Assembly: GCF_025154075.1 (NCBI RefSeq)
Contig: NZ_JAOAMU010000005.1
Span: 124,001 to 188,000 of the forward strand
Length of the DNA: 64,000 bases
Direction of reading: 5' to 3'
DNA from: Chryseobacterium herbae
Lineage (GTDB): Bacteria; Bacteroidota; Bacteroidia; Flavobacteriales; Weeksellaceae
Of the stretch, positions 18,147-26,861 are shown one piece after another. The notes below the pieces were generated by a model. That model made no database searches and was not told where the DNA came from. It saw nothing but the letters and a program-made list of their open reading frames with translations. Made by a program: the position numbers and the translations under genes. Position 1 is the stretch's first letter; every line of letters begins with the position of its first letter.

Positions 18147-20376
18147 AGTTTGTAAAAATGTTATCTAACATTTCTTCTATTGTATCGAAATCTTTTGTTC
18201 TTCCAGTAGCTTCCTGCCAAGCGTGTTCATGAAAAAATGCACGTTTTTCTGAGGACCAGTTATTTCCAAAAATACTTCTAATTTCCGTCTCAGTTTTACC
18301 ACTTTTAATCATTTTAATAATTTCAAACGCCTCTTTAGCATGAGTTCCTTCGTGCATAAGTTCACTTAAGAATATATCTGGTTTTCGTGAAGATCTGAAA
18401 TACATATCTACACCATCAGCAAAAGCATGAGTATTAGTCGCCTGTTTCAAAGTGTCTCCATATTCTTCCATACATAATTTAATGTAATCATCATCATCTA
18501 AAATATGAATAATTATTTTTTCTTCTTCAATAAGCTTTGCAATTTTATTCCCTTGCTCGGTAAATCCTTTCAGAGCGTTTGCTATTTCAGTTTTGGCAAG
18601 AGCATTTATTGGTTTTCCAGACCATTTTTTGATAAAATCTTCGTGTTGCTTAGTCCTCTTCCTTTTTGTTGGATCATTCTTTCTATCAAGTTTTTCCTGT
18701 CTTCTCCCATTCTTCTCCTTCACCCTTTTCTCCGCAGGCGTCACTGCATGATCCGCCACTTCATCCCCAAAACCAAAAACTTCATCTAAAAATTTCTCTA
18801 ATTTAGAAAAAATTTCTTTTGTTCCTTTTTTAAATTCACGAAGGAGCATACTGATAAACTCCATAATTCTTGTCAGAAAGTTTTCAGCCTGTGTAATCGC
18901 TTTGGAGATTTTTCCTAATGGGTTTAAGATAAAACTTTCCACTGTTTTAGCCAACTTCGCCACAGCTGCCGCTCCACCAGTAAGAAGTGTTTCAACGATA
19001 ATGTCTATAATGATCCCAATGATATAGCCATAATAATAAGCCGCTTTCTCTAAAGTAAACTGAGGTACTTTTTGATCAACCCACATCACAAGACGAATAA
19101 TAGTTCTTATCTGAAATGTGATGCATTGCTTAAAGAAATCAAGATAATCAAATTTCATGATTCCTTCCATCAGATCTTCCATCAGTTCAAGAAACATCTC
19201 ACCATATTCAACTTTATGGTCATTCACTTTATCCATGGCAGCCACCGCTTTGAAGATAAAGCCTATAATTGAAAAAATCCCGGCAATAATATCAATCAGA
19301 CTGTTATAAATTCCACAAAGAAAAGCATTCGCTATCTGATGGCTCCTATAGATGATATGTTGCATTCCCGTAAGCGGATCAATAAGAAATTCTTCCATCT
19401 TATCTATCTGCTTGAAAAATAAATTCAAAGACTGTTTTATTTTCTTAAAGATAAAAGCAGGGAAGAAATCCTCCGCATTATTCAGGAGGTTATTAAAATC
19501 TGCTTTAACTCCGTTTATCCTTTCAAATAAGGATTTAACTAGTTTGGAATTTATTTTCTTCTGGCCTTCCAAATTTTCATATGGATTACTAGAACTCTTG
19601 TGTTCATAGAATTTTTTAAGTTCTTCATAAAGTACATCAGGGATAAATGCAGGATCGTATTCCCCTTCTTTCACATCCGGGTTCCAGCCATCTTCCGAAA
19701 TTCTTAACTTAGCAACGTTATCTGCGATACCCTCAATAAAAAAATGAGCAGCTCCCTCCAGGATTTCCTGTTTAAAAAAACTGAAGATCTCTCCTACACT
19801 GGCATCTTTTAAACCTAAAAGCCAGCTGACGAAACCCACTTTATTTCGGTATATCCCGTTCTTTATCAGGTCTTCAAGTGCTTTTGGAGAAACAGTAACT
19901 TCATGCTTTCTTGTAAAAGTAAGTATATCATTGAACAGTAAGTCTTTATTCTTTGTAACATCTGCTCCAGCCACAACGCGCATTACTGTATTGAAATTAT
20001 ATTCATCATTGATTTCAAGAAAAAGAATCAGCTGTTTACTGCCAGGTAAGGCTTCCATATAGCGCTGAAGAAGGAATGCCCCATTTTTGCTAGCGAAAAG
20101 AACAACATCAATTCCTCCGATCATTTGACTGAACCTGCTTTTATACACAACTACTTCTTCTATATTTCCTCCGAATACAGGTTCGTCTGAATAAATCTGA
20201 AAACCATTGCCCTCCATTACAGGTTTGCCACTATAATAGGTATTAGCAATCTGTTTTGCTGTGAGCTGTTTAAGCTCGGGAGGAGAGACCAAAACTGGAA
20301 AAGAAGAATCATCATTTTCAAAAAAGGAATTCTGTGAATTCCTTAATGAAGGATTGCTTAATATTTCTAAACTCAT
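18133..20376 (-). CDS. Polymorphic toxin with C-terminal HExxH zincin-like domain
   Basis: The protein is 747 aa and lacks a Sec signal. An N-terminal ~260-residue globular region (ELKQLTAKQIANTYYSGK, RYMEALPGSKQLILFLEIND) has no family I can name. A helical middle (about 300-530) has strongly hydrophobic stretches (IIAGIFSIIGFIFKAVAAM, IIGIIIDIIVETLLTGGAAA) that could act in membrane passage. The junction SKLEKFLDEVFGFGDEVAD near 525-545 is followed by a basic linker and the toxin domain. That domain has HEGTH near residue 675, an HExxH zinc-peptidase motif, with candidate third ligands in SEKRAFFHEHAWQE. It overlaps the immunity gene by 14 nt and the nucleotidyltransferase gene by 4 nt. Peptidase activity and the delivery route are inferred. 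Confidence 0.72.
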   Translation of the reverse strand: MSLEILSNPSLRNSQNSFFENDDSSFPVLVSPPELKQLTAKQIANTYYSGKPVMEGNGFQIYSDEPVFGGNIEEVVVYKSRFSQMIGGIDVVLFASKNGAFLLQRYMEALPGSKQLILFLEINDEYNFNTVMRVVAGADVTKNKDLLFNDILTFTRKHEVTVSPKALEDLIKNGIYRNKVGFVSWLLGLKDASVGEIFSFFKQEILEGAAHFFIEGIADNVAKLRISEDGWNPDVKEGEYDPAFIPDVLYEELKKFYEHKSSSNPYENLEGQKKINSKLVKSLFERINGVKADFNNLLNNAEDFFPAFIFKKIKQSLNLFFKQIDKMEEFLIDPLTGMQHIIYRSHQIANAFLCGIYNSLIDIIAGIFSIIGFIFKAVAAMDKVNDHKVEYGEMFLELMEDLMEGIMKFDYLDFFKQCITFQIRTIIRLVMWVDQKVPQFTLEKAAYYYGYIIGIIIDIIVETLLTGGAAAVAKLAKTVESFILNPLGKISKAITQAENFLTRIMEFISMLLREFKKGTKEIFSKLEKFLDEVFGFGDEVADHAVTPAEKRVKEKNGRRQEKLDRKNDPTKRKRTKQHEDFIKKWSGKPINALAKTEIANALKGFTEQGNKIAKLIEEEKIIIHILDDDDYIKLCMEEYGDTLKQATNTHAFADGVDMYFRSSRKPDIFLSELMHEGTHAKEAFEIIKMIKSGKTETEIRSIFGNNWSSEKRAFFHEHAWQEATGRTKDFDTIEEMLDNIFTNYDEY

Positions 20377-20714
20377 GGTTTCATTTTTAACTTATTCTCC
20401 GGAAAAACCATCATCAGTCTATCCTCAGAATAATATTTCTTGATCTGTTCTTCATCCAGCACAAGAAGATCCAGATAATAGTCTTTGTCTACCAGTACAT
20501 GGGCATTTTTAAGTTTACATTTTGCCTGAACCAAAACATCCCAGTCTTTTCCTTCCAGATCCTTCCATTGTTCAAAAGGAGTCCGGCCTCTGCTTCCAAA
20601 AAGAAAAATCTTTTCTACGGCAGTAATCTCGCTGATCTTATCTTTTAAGGTCGTGAGGATATAAGGCAGCACTTTTTCGTGCTGCCAAATAGCCTCGAGT
20701 TTTACTCGGCTCAT
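20373..20714 (-). CDS. Minimal nucleotidyltransferase-like protein in toxin operon
   Basis: The protein is 113 aa. It has the polymerase-beta-superfamily pattern FLFGSRGR, then GKDWDVLV (D-x-D), and a later YLDLLVLD that could give the third acidic residue. This matches MNT-type minimal nucleotidyltransferases, some of which AMPylate partner toxins (HEPN/MNT systems); no HEPN partner is present here. It lies 16 bp after the 1346-aa gene and overlaps the toxin start by 4 nt, so all three should be made together. It may modify the toxin, the large protein or a host factor; this is inference. Confidence 0.75.
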   Translation of the reverse strand: MSRVKLEAIWQHEKVLPYILTTLKDKISEITAVEKIFLFGSRGRTPFEQWKDLEGKDWDVLVQAKCKLKNAHVLVDKDYYLDLLVLDEEQIKKYYSEDRLMMVFPENKLKMKP

Positions 20715-20730
20715 TTTTAAAATTTAAGGG

Positions 20731-23700
20731 TTAAACTAAAAATTTGGAAAGAGGAGCTCTGCTTGTAAAGTCGGCTTGAGAAAGAGCCTTTCCGTCTTTA
20801 TCTCGAATTCTATCCGCAGTATTATATTCTGTTGGATTATGAATTTTCACATATGTTTCCGCGTCGGTTGATATTTTTAGTAATTCAAAGTCATCTACTC
20901 CACCCGGCTTTCTGAATGTGAATGTTTTAAATTTAGAAATATTGATTCTAAAAGTAAGTCCATTCTCTCCCGTAGGTATTGCCTGTACTCCTTCAACCGA
21001 AGAGATTTCGTCTGCAAGAGCCTTATAGAAGATAGTAGAATGTTCTGTTCCGGACCATGAAGCATCTCTATCTACTTTAATAGTATTTCCTAAACATTCA
21101 TAAATTCTAGGGAAAATTTTTTCATAATCCATATCAGAAATTGATCGATATGAATCCATATGATTGAAACTTAATTCAATCCATTTTTCTGCTGTACCAC
21201 CACCTAATAAACTGCTGTCTTTCTCAAAATTGAATTTCTCCTCAGTAATCACTTCTGAAGGCACTTCAAAATCATCCGGATTTTCTGTACTGAACGGCAG
21301 CGCATGTCTTACTTTTAGCCCGATGCTTTCTGCCTGCAGAATATTCAGAGCAGTAGGAAGTCTTGTGATCCATGCTTTTCCTTGTTTCGGACCCTTTGGC
21401 TCTTTCATTTCATCAGCAATAGATAGATAAAGCTCGTCTCCAATGACAGGAACTTCTCCTCCATTCCAGATCTTTCCTGTTGCCAAATAGAACTGTACTG
21501 TTTCTTCAAATCCCGGACGTACCGTTACCACTACTCTGGCCATACCACTTTGCATGAAGGCTCTGAATAAAGGATCCGTATCTTCTGACTGGTAAAGGTT
21601 CAGCCAGTTCTGCTTATTGCCCCAGTAGTATGGATATAGGTTGTATGAAAGGTTTTCCCATTCAAAGGCCTGTTCCATAAATTTAACAAAAGCCGTGTAT
21701 TTATCCAGACTGCCATTTAAAACGGTTTCATAGTTGCTGAAAGCAGAACCACTGGTCAGTCCTTCCAAACCATATCCGTGAGTAGATCCTGAGGCTCTGT
21801 CTGCCATATAAGAAATACAGTTTTTACGTAAAATCGTATTTTCAATCTGACGGTAGAATGTTGGGTTTGAACCTTTGATTTCTACGGCCTTACTCTTTTC
21901 TTCCGCAAGCTTATTGTTATATTCTATCAACGCATCTTCGTAAGCGTCAATAATGGCTTTAAAGACTTTCTCATACCAAGCATTTTTAGCATCCTGTGTC
22001 AATTTAAGATCAACAACACAATTAGCTGTTCCCGAAAAAATTTCATAAAAAGTAGCTGAAATAGGAACTGTTTTGGAATAAGGCTTGTCAAAAGTTTCTC
22101 TTTGACGTACTTCAAGCTGAGACCAACGACCACGCATATAGAATGGGATATCTCCTATCAGAATACACATTGCAGACTCACTGCTGTCGCCCACGGCACT
22201 ATACCCTACTCTGCAGCTTACCGCAATATAATTTTCAGGAATCTGAATTTCATCTTTAACAGCTACATTCTGGATCGAATTATTTTCATTGGTATATTGT
22301 CCACTTAATGGTTTTCCTATGCTGTAGTTTTCTACTGGTTTTTCAGGAACTTCCACATTGTATTTTGATACCCAGTATTTTAAAACGGCATCTGTCGTGA
22401 GCGCGTCATAGTTTTTCATGGGCATGACAACCGATGTTCTCGGATCTTCCGGCTTGATCAGGTCGATCTGATCAGGGGCTTTCTGAGACGTCATTCCCAA
22501 TAAATGTAATTTAGCCGGTTCAGGAACCATAAATTCAAACATCATTCGCTTACCGTAGTTGTAGATCTGATTTTTCATCAGTTTATCTACCCATCGGTAA
22601 ACGCCTACTACATTTTTGTCACCTTTTCGGTTATCAAATCCGTGAGAATTGTTTTCCTCAAATTCATCAATAATTTTTTCGATTCTTTCCTCATGGATTT
22701 TTGTTACGATCCTGTCCATGGCTCTTGCTGTAATATCCTGAGCCTGGGTAACAGCCTGCCTCGTACTTTCATCTTTCGAACGGTGGTTGGCATAATTTGC
22801 GCCAGCGCTCACGGAAAACATTTTACCACCATAGCTTGCATTGACAAAGCCCGCAAAATCATTGGATTCCTGTAAGACCTTGGAAACTTCAGACTGCATT
22901 TCAAAACGGTTAGCCGTCGTAGTATCTGAAAGCTGTTCTCTTTCGGTATCAGAAGATGAAGTGGTCGTATTTTCGCTTCGTCTTAATTTTCGGGTAGATT
23001 TCTCACGGTATTCTCTTGCCATGATATTCTCAATATGAGCCACTTCCCCCTCTACATAAGCATGGGTGCTCTGCTCAACTTTCAGATAATCTGCAATTCC
23101 TATCTGTTTGAAGCCAAATCCTGAAGGAATAAAATTCTCTTCCTCCTTAATGGGCTCAACAGGATTGTCTGTCTCTTCAACTTCCAGTTCAAACTTGGAA
23201 GAAATACAGCCTCTTATAGTAATTCCGGGTGTCTTAAACTGAGCTACACGACCATTGGTGAAAGATATTCTAAGATCAAAAGAAGCGCCCTCAAACATGG
23301 CAAATTCTACACCCTGTCCTAAAAGATCATTTAAGAAAATAGTATTACCGTTTCTGGATTTTACAAAATTAGATCCTGTTTGAGTGGGTAGGCTTCCGCT
23401 AACTAATTCATAATATACGTCTGAAACATCCCAGGAAGCATCAGGAACATTTAATGCCATGGTAAGTCCAAATAGCTTATAGATTCCTTTGGGACACAGC
23501 TGGAAAGTAAATGGCACAGCAGCAGCTTTTGCCATTGGAACAATAACACCTCCGATACTCGTATACACTTCTGTATTTGCTTCTGTATTTTCAGCAATCA
23601 TTTTGTTGCTCTTTTCTCCGGATTCTGTGATCAGAGAATTGATTTCTGAAAACGTATTTCTACCTTCCAGTAACTGATTCAGATCAGGTGCCCTACTTAT

Positions 23701-24771
23701 TTCCGCACGTTCTTTGTCTGTAGATTCGGGTTGAAAATCGTGGCCTAAAATATCCAATAAAGTATCCATATTTTCAGGTTTCAATGCCCTTGTAAGATAT
23801 TCTGCTTCAATTTCAGAACGGAATTGAAAATTAAATTTAGGTAATACGGGTTCGGGAACACCAGGAATTTGCTGGCAAGGATCTTTCGGATCATAGGGCA
23901 TCCCTGGAGTTCTTGTCGGGCAGTATTTTTCTCTGTTTTCTGCAACTTTTGCATTATACTCTTCGATGGCTTTTGCGATCTCCTCCTGATATTTTTGGTG
24001 CTGAATTTCATATTCTCTCTGATAATCATCACGGTACTGCTTCTCCAAAAGAATAAAGTTCTTGGTCAGTTTTTCATATCTGCCAAGCTTTAGCTTTCCT
24101 TCAGAGATCAGTTGCTGTTTCTTCATTTCCTCATTAGGAAGAGTTGCCCTAAACTCATTGTCTGCTATTTTTGAAAGCCTTTGAGATCCTGAAACGGTAT
24201 TTTCATCCAACATTAAATTTTTAGGAAGAACGATTCTTGCACCAAGAAGAATTTTATTGCGCTCTTCCGTTCCTTTATTATTAAGGATATGCTTTGCAAG
24301 AAGCATCTGCATAACTGTTTCTTTGATATAAAAATCTTTCTGAGCAACGACTTGATAAATAAGATTATTCCACAACTGCATAATATCACCCGTAAAAGCT
24401 AAGTGGACATCAATCTTTGCTAATAATTCATCATTTGTACACGTCTCTTTGTTTTTTGCAATCCATGAAGCTAATTCATACAAATTTGTATAGTTTTCTT
24501 TAAAAAAATCCTTTTCGGAAACATAATCCGGACTTTGCTGAAAAATCCCGGCATACTCTCTTAATAATCTTTGCTTAGGCTGCCCCGGATTATCTAAAAT
24601 ATGTTTATAAAAGTGACTGCTTTTTAATTCTTCAGGAGCAAGTACAAATCTTTTATCCTGTTCATTTTCATCAGACAGTTGTGGGCTTCTTAAGCTTACG
24701 AATCTGAAAAGCGTCTGCGTGGGTGTGTTTTCCACCGGCAATCCGGCAGCATTGTTTTCAATGTTGTTCAT
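20731..24771 (-). CDS. Large uncharacterised protein heading the toxin operon
   Basis: The protein is 1346 aa with no signal peptide, lipobox or T9SS tail. The region around residues 215-290 (EKLTKNFILLEKQYRDDYQREYEIQ) is a predicted coiled coil with a Pro-rich interruption (CPTRTPGMPYDPKDPC). A beta-rich segment follows, then around residue 570-720 a charged helical segment (EGEVAHIENIMAREYREKST, RKLRRSENTTTSSSDTEREQ) and GYDxR-like FDNRKGDKNVVGVYRWVDK. A second helical hairpin (YEDALIEYNNKLAEEKSKAV) lies near 960. I recall similar uncharacterised proteins in other bacteria but cannot name the family. First in the toxin operon, it may be a carrier, chaperone or structural partner of the toxin; unproven. 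Confidence 0.55.
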   Translation of the reverse strand: MNNIENNAAGLPVENTPTQTLFRFVSLRSPQLSDENEQDKRFVLAPEELKSSHFYKHILDNPGQPKQRLLREYAGIFQQSPDYVSEKDFFKENYTNLYELASWIAKNKETCTNDELLAKIDVHLAFTGDIMQLWNNLIYQVVAQKDFYIKETVMQMLLAKHILNNKGTEERNKILLGARIVLPKNLMLDENTVSGSQRLSKIADNEFRATLPNEEMKKQQLISEGKLKLGRYEKLTKNFILLEKQYRDDYQREYEIQHQKYQEEIAKAIEEYNAKVAENREKYCPTRTPGMPYDPKDPCQQIPGVPEPVLPKFNFQFRSEIEAEYLTRALKPENMDTLLDILGHDFQPESTDKERAEISRAPDLNQLLEGRNTFSEINSLITESGEKSNKMIAENTEANTEVYTSIGGVIVPMAKAAAVPFTFQLCPKGIYKLFGLTMALNVPDASWDVSDVYYELVSGSLPTQTGSNFVKSRNGNTIFLNDLLGQGVEFAMFEGASFDLRISFTNGRVAQFKTPGITIRGCISSKFELEVEETDNPVEPIKEEENFIPSGFGFKQIGIADYLKVEQSTHAYVEGEVAHIENIMAREYREKSTRKLRRSENTTTSSSDTEREQLSDTTTANRFEMQSEVSKVLQESNDFAGFVNASYGGKMFSVSAGANYANHRSKDESTRQAVTQAQDITARAMDRIVTKIHEERIEKIIDEFEENNSHGFDNRKGDKNVVGVYRWVDKLMKNQIYNYGKRMMFEFMVPEPAKLHLLGMTSQKAPDQIDLIKPEDPRTSVVMPMKNYDALTTDAVLKYWVSKYNVEVPEKPVENYSIGKPLSGQYTNENNSIQNVAVKDEIQIPENYIAVSCRVGYSAVGDSSESAMCILIGDIPFYMRGRWSQLEVRQRETFDKPYSKTVPISATFYEIFSGTANCVVDLKLTQDAKNAWYEKVFKAIIDAYEDALIEYNNKLAEEKSKAVEIKGSNPTFYRQIENTILRKNCISYMADRASGSTHGYGLEGLTSGSAFSNYETVLNGSLDKYTAFVKFMEQAFEWENLSYNLYPYYWGNKQNWLNLYQSEDTDPLFRAFMQSGMARVVVTVRPGFEETVQFYLATGKIWNGGEVPVIGDELYLSIADEMKEPKGPKQGKAWITRLPTALNILQAESIGLKVRHALPFSTENPDDFEVPSEVITEEKFNFEKDSSLLGGGTAEKWIELSFNHMDSYRSISDMDYEKIFPRIYECLGNTIKVDRDASWSGTEHSTIFYKALADEISSVEGVQAIPTGENGLTFRINISKFKTFTFRKPGGVDDFELLKISTDAETYVKIHNPTEYNTADRIRDKDGKALSQADFTSRAPLSKFLV

Positions 24772-24920
24772 TTTGTAATTTGATTTTGGTTGTATTAATT
24801 GATAAGATTGAATGTCATTTGCATCATAATGACTTCTTAAGTGAGCCTTATTTTTTTAGGTGGTATCCGGCAGGAGATGTCCACCCTGTGTTTTAAAGTC
24901 TGTTTTCATTTGTGTGTTTT

Positions 24921-24965
24921 TCTGAAGCAAATATCAGAACCGGAAGCGACAGAACTTGACGTGTT
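24921..24965 (-). promoter_or_regulatory. Bipartite upstream element, copy 2
   Basis: Same two blocks as 3047-3091: GTTCTGTCGCT and GATATTTGC in leftward reading, separated by exactly nine bases whose sequence is not conserved. It lies about 150 nt upstream of the 1346-aa gene and is the likely promoter or operator of the toxin operon. Confidence 0.6.
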
Positions 24966-24989
24966 GAAAAAAAAATTAAATTAAGAGTC

Positions 24990-25211
24990 AGATTTTTAAG
25001 TTGAGTCTAAGGTTAAGGTTGAGAAACGTCAATGGTGAATTTTGCTTCGCAAGTGAATAGTGAATTTCTGAGCAGACATCAGATTTCAGACAATTCAAAA
25101 CCTACATCCTAAAACTCATCACTCATAATTTATAACTCATAAACTCTCAAAACTCTCAAACACTACGACTCTCAAACCCGCACCCCGCATCCCGCATCCC
25201 GAAACTCATAA
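24990..25211. repeat. Intergenic repeat family A, copy 1
   Basis: This fills much of the 468-bp gap 24772-25239. It shares TTTTGCTTCGCAAGTGAAT, CAGACATCAGATTTCAGAC and runs of AACTCTCAAAC/CCCGCATCCCG units with 32696-32952. The unit is mosaic and low in complexity, with no coding capacity. Confidence 0.7.
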
Positions 25212-25239
25212 CTTCTAAAATATTCCCTATATTTATTCC

Positions 25240-26070
25240 ATGTCTGTGCAAATACAATCTTATCCCGCGTCCGGTTTTCCTTCAGATTTTAATACTGAGA
25301 ATTATGGTGTGGTTTTATTGAAAGGAACTGGTGTTTTTTCCGTGGATCAGATTAATTATTCTTATGAAGGCTGTACTGTTCTTTTTCTCACTCCTTATCA
25401 GAAATTAAAGCTGGCTTCAGAAACTGATGATCCAATTTTTATTCTCTTCTTTCACGGCGATTATTACTGCATAGAGTATCATAAAGAGGAAGTCGCCTGC
25501 AATGGACTTCTGTTCAATAATATTTATCTCAATCCAGGTATTAAGCTGGCCTCAGATAGCTATCAATATATTCTTGGGATTTTTGAACATATTCAACATG
25601 AGCTTTCTGAAAAACATCTTTTCTCGGAATCAATCATTAAAACATACATACAACTCATCCTGGCGATCTGCAGCAAACAGAAAAGCGGTCGTATGGAGGA
25701 AAAAATTTCTAGCGGAAGACTTCCCAATAAAAACGCAACTGAGTTTCAAAAATTACTGGAACTTCATTTTAAGGACGAAAAAGAACTGTCATTCTACAGC
25801 GAAAAGCTGAATATTACCAACAGCACCCTGAGCAAAGCCGTTAAGAAAGAATTTGATAAAAGTCCCAGTAAGCTTATCAATGAAAGAATCACCCTGGAAG
25901 CCAAAAGACTTCTTCATTTGACCTACCGTTCAGTAAAGGAGATCGCTTCAGACTTAGGATTTAGTGATGAATTTTATTTCAGTCGGTATTTCAAGAAATC
26001 GGTGGGTTGCTCACCCAAAAAGTACCGGGAGAAAGTAGGTATTTCCATTGTGGCTAAAATGTCCATGTAA
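25240..26070 (+). CDS. AraC family transcriptional regulator
   Basis: The protein is 276 aa. The N-terminal ~130 residues form an AraC-binding cupin-like domain (YEGCTVLFLTPYQKL). The C-terminal ~100 residues carry two helix-turn-helix motifs (EKLNITNSTLSKAVKKEF; SVKEIASDLGFSDEFYFSRY) and end in the AraC signature FSRYFKKSVGCSPKKYRE. It lies 63 bp upstream of the RclC-like gene on the same strand and probably controls it. The inducer is unknown. Confidence 0.93.
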   Translation: MSVQIQSYPASGFPSDFNTENYGVVLLKGTGVFSVDQINYSYEGCTVLFLTPYQKLKLASETDDPIFILFFHGDYYCIEYHKEEVACNGLLFNNIYLNPGIKLASDSYQYILGIFEHIQHELSEKHLFSESIIKTYIQLILAICSKQKSGRMEEKISSGRLPNKNATEFQKLLELHFKDEKELSFYSEKLNITNSTLSKAVKKEFDKSPSKLINERITLEAKRLLHLTYRSVKEIASDLGFSDEFYFSRYFKKSVGCSPKKYREKVGISIVAKMSM

Positions 26071-26133
26071 TGTCCTGATATCTCTATTTTTATACATTCT
26101 GCAGCGATATACCTTTGTCAAAAAGTAAATCAG

Positions 26134-26769
26134 ATGCGAACCAATACACTTTACACCCGGCTTCTTAGATTAGATTCTTATTTCCTTAATTTTTTAAGAA
26201 TTTCCATATTCATCGTGATGGCCTGGATCGGAGGGCTTAAAGCTTTTCAGTATGAAGCTGACGGAATTGTTCCTTTCGTGGCCAACAGTCCTTTTATGAG
26301 TTTCTTTTATAAAAATGCTGGCCATAAAGTACTTAACGAAGACCAAAAACTGGTCTCAGAGTATACATTGTACAAAAATCCGGAAGGGAAAACGGTAAAG
26401 AAAAACATCAACTGGCACACTAAAAATGGAACTTATATATTTTCATACGGATTGGGAACAATGATTGTCATTATTGCTATTCTCGTCCTACTAGGCATAT
26501 GGTATCCCAAGATTGGAGCTTTGAGTGGAGCTTTAACGTTCATCATGTCTTTTGTGACGCTATCATTTCTTGTGACAACTCCGGAGGTCTATGTTCCTGA
26601 TCTGGGTGGAGATTTTCCTACTCCACAATTCGGGTTTCCTTATTTATCAGGAGCAGGACGATTGGTTGTAAAAGATATTATCATGATGGCTGCCGGGCTG
26701 GTGCTGTTTTCAGACAGTTTAAAGAAAGTTCTCAAAGATTCAGGCATGACAACAGCCACTCAAAACTAA
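26134..26769 (+). CDS. DUF417 (YkgB/RclC-like) membrane protein
   Basis: The protein is 211 aa with four predicted transmembrane helices (around residues 18-36, 108-130, 135-155 and 180-200). The conserved start of the family is visible: RISIFIVMAWIGGLKAFQYEADGIVPFVANSPFMSF. E. coli RclC belongs to this family and is needed, with RclA and RclB, for survival of reactive chlorine species under control of the AraC-type regulator RclR. The AraC gene immediately upstream repeats that arrangement, so a stress-defence role is plausible. No RclA-type reductase is nearby. Confidence 0.85.
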   Translation: MRTNTLYTRLLRLDSYFLNFLRISIFIVMAWIGGLKAFQYEADGIVPFVANSPFMSFFYKNAGHKVLNEDQKLVSEYTLYKNPEGKTVKKNINWHTKNGTYIFSYGLGTMIVIIAILVLLGIWYPKIGALSGALTFIMSFVTLSFLVTTPEVYVPDLGGDFPTPQFGFPYLSGAGRLVVKDIIMMAAGLVLFSDSLKKVLKDSGMTTATQN

Positions 26770-26804
26770 ACACTTCGTTTTTAAACATTTAAAGTATAAA
26801 AAAT

Positions 26805-26837
26805 AAAAAAGAAGCTACATTTTGCAGCTTCTTTTTT
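26805..26837. terminator. Bidirectional terminator
   Basis: AAAAAGAAGCT/AGCTTCTTTTTT stem around a short loop, between the convergent RclC-like and outer-membrane efflux genes. Confidence 0.85.
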
Positions 26838-26861
26838 GTTTGTATTTATTTAAAAGTAAAA

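Noticed and set aside
17219..24771. Classifying the toxin locus as Rhs, CDI or a standard T6SS VgrG-linked effector
   Set aside because: No YD repeats, filamentous haemagglutinin repeats, VgrG, PAAR or Hcp sequence was seen in the window.
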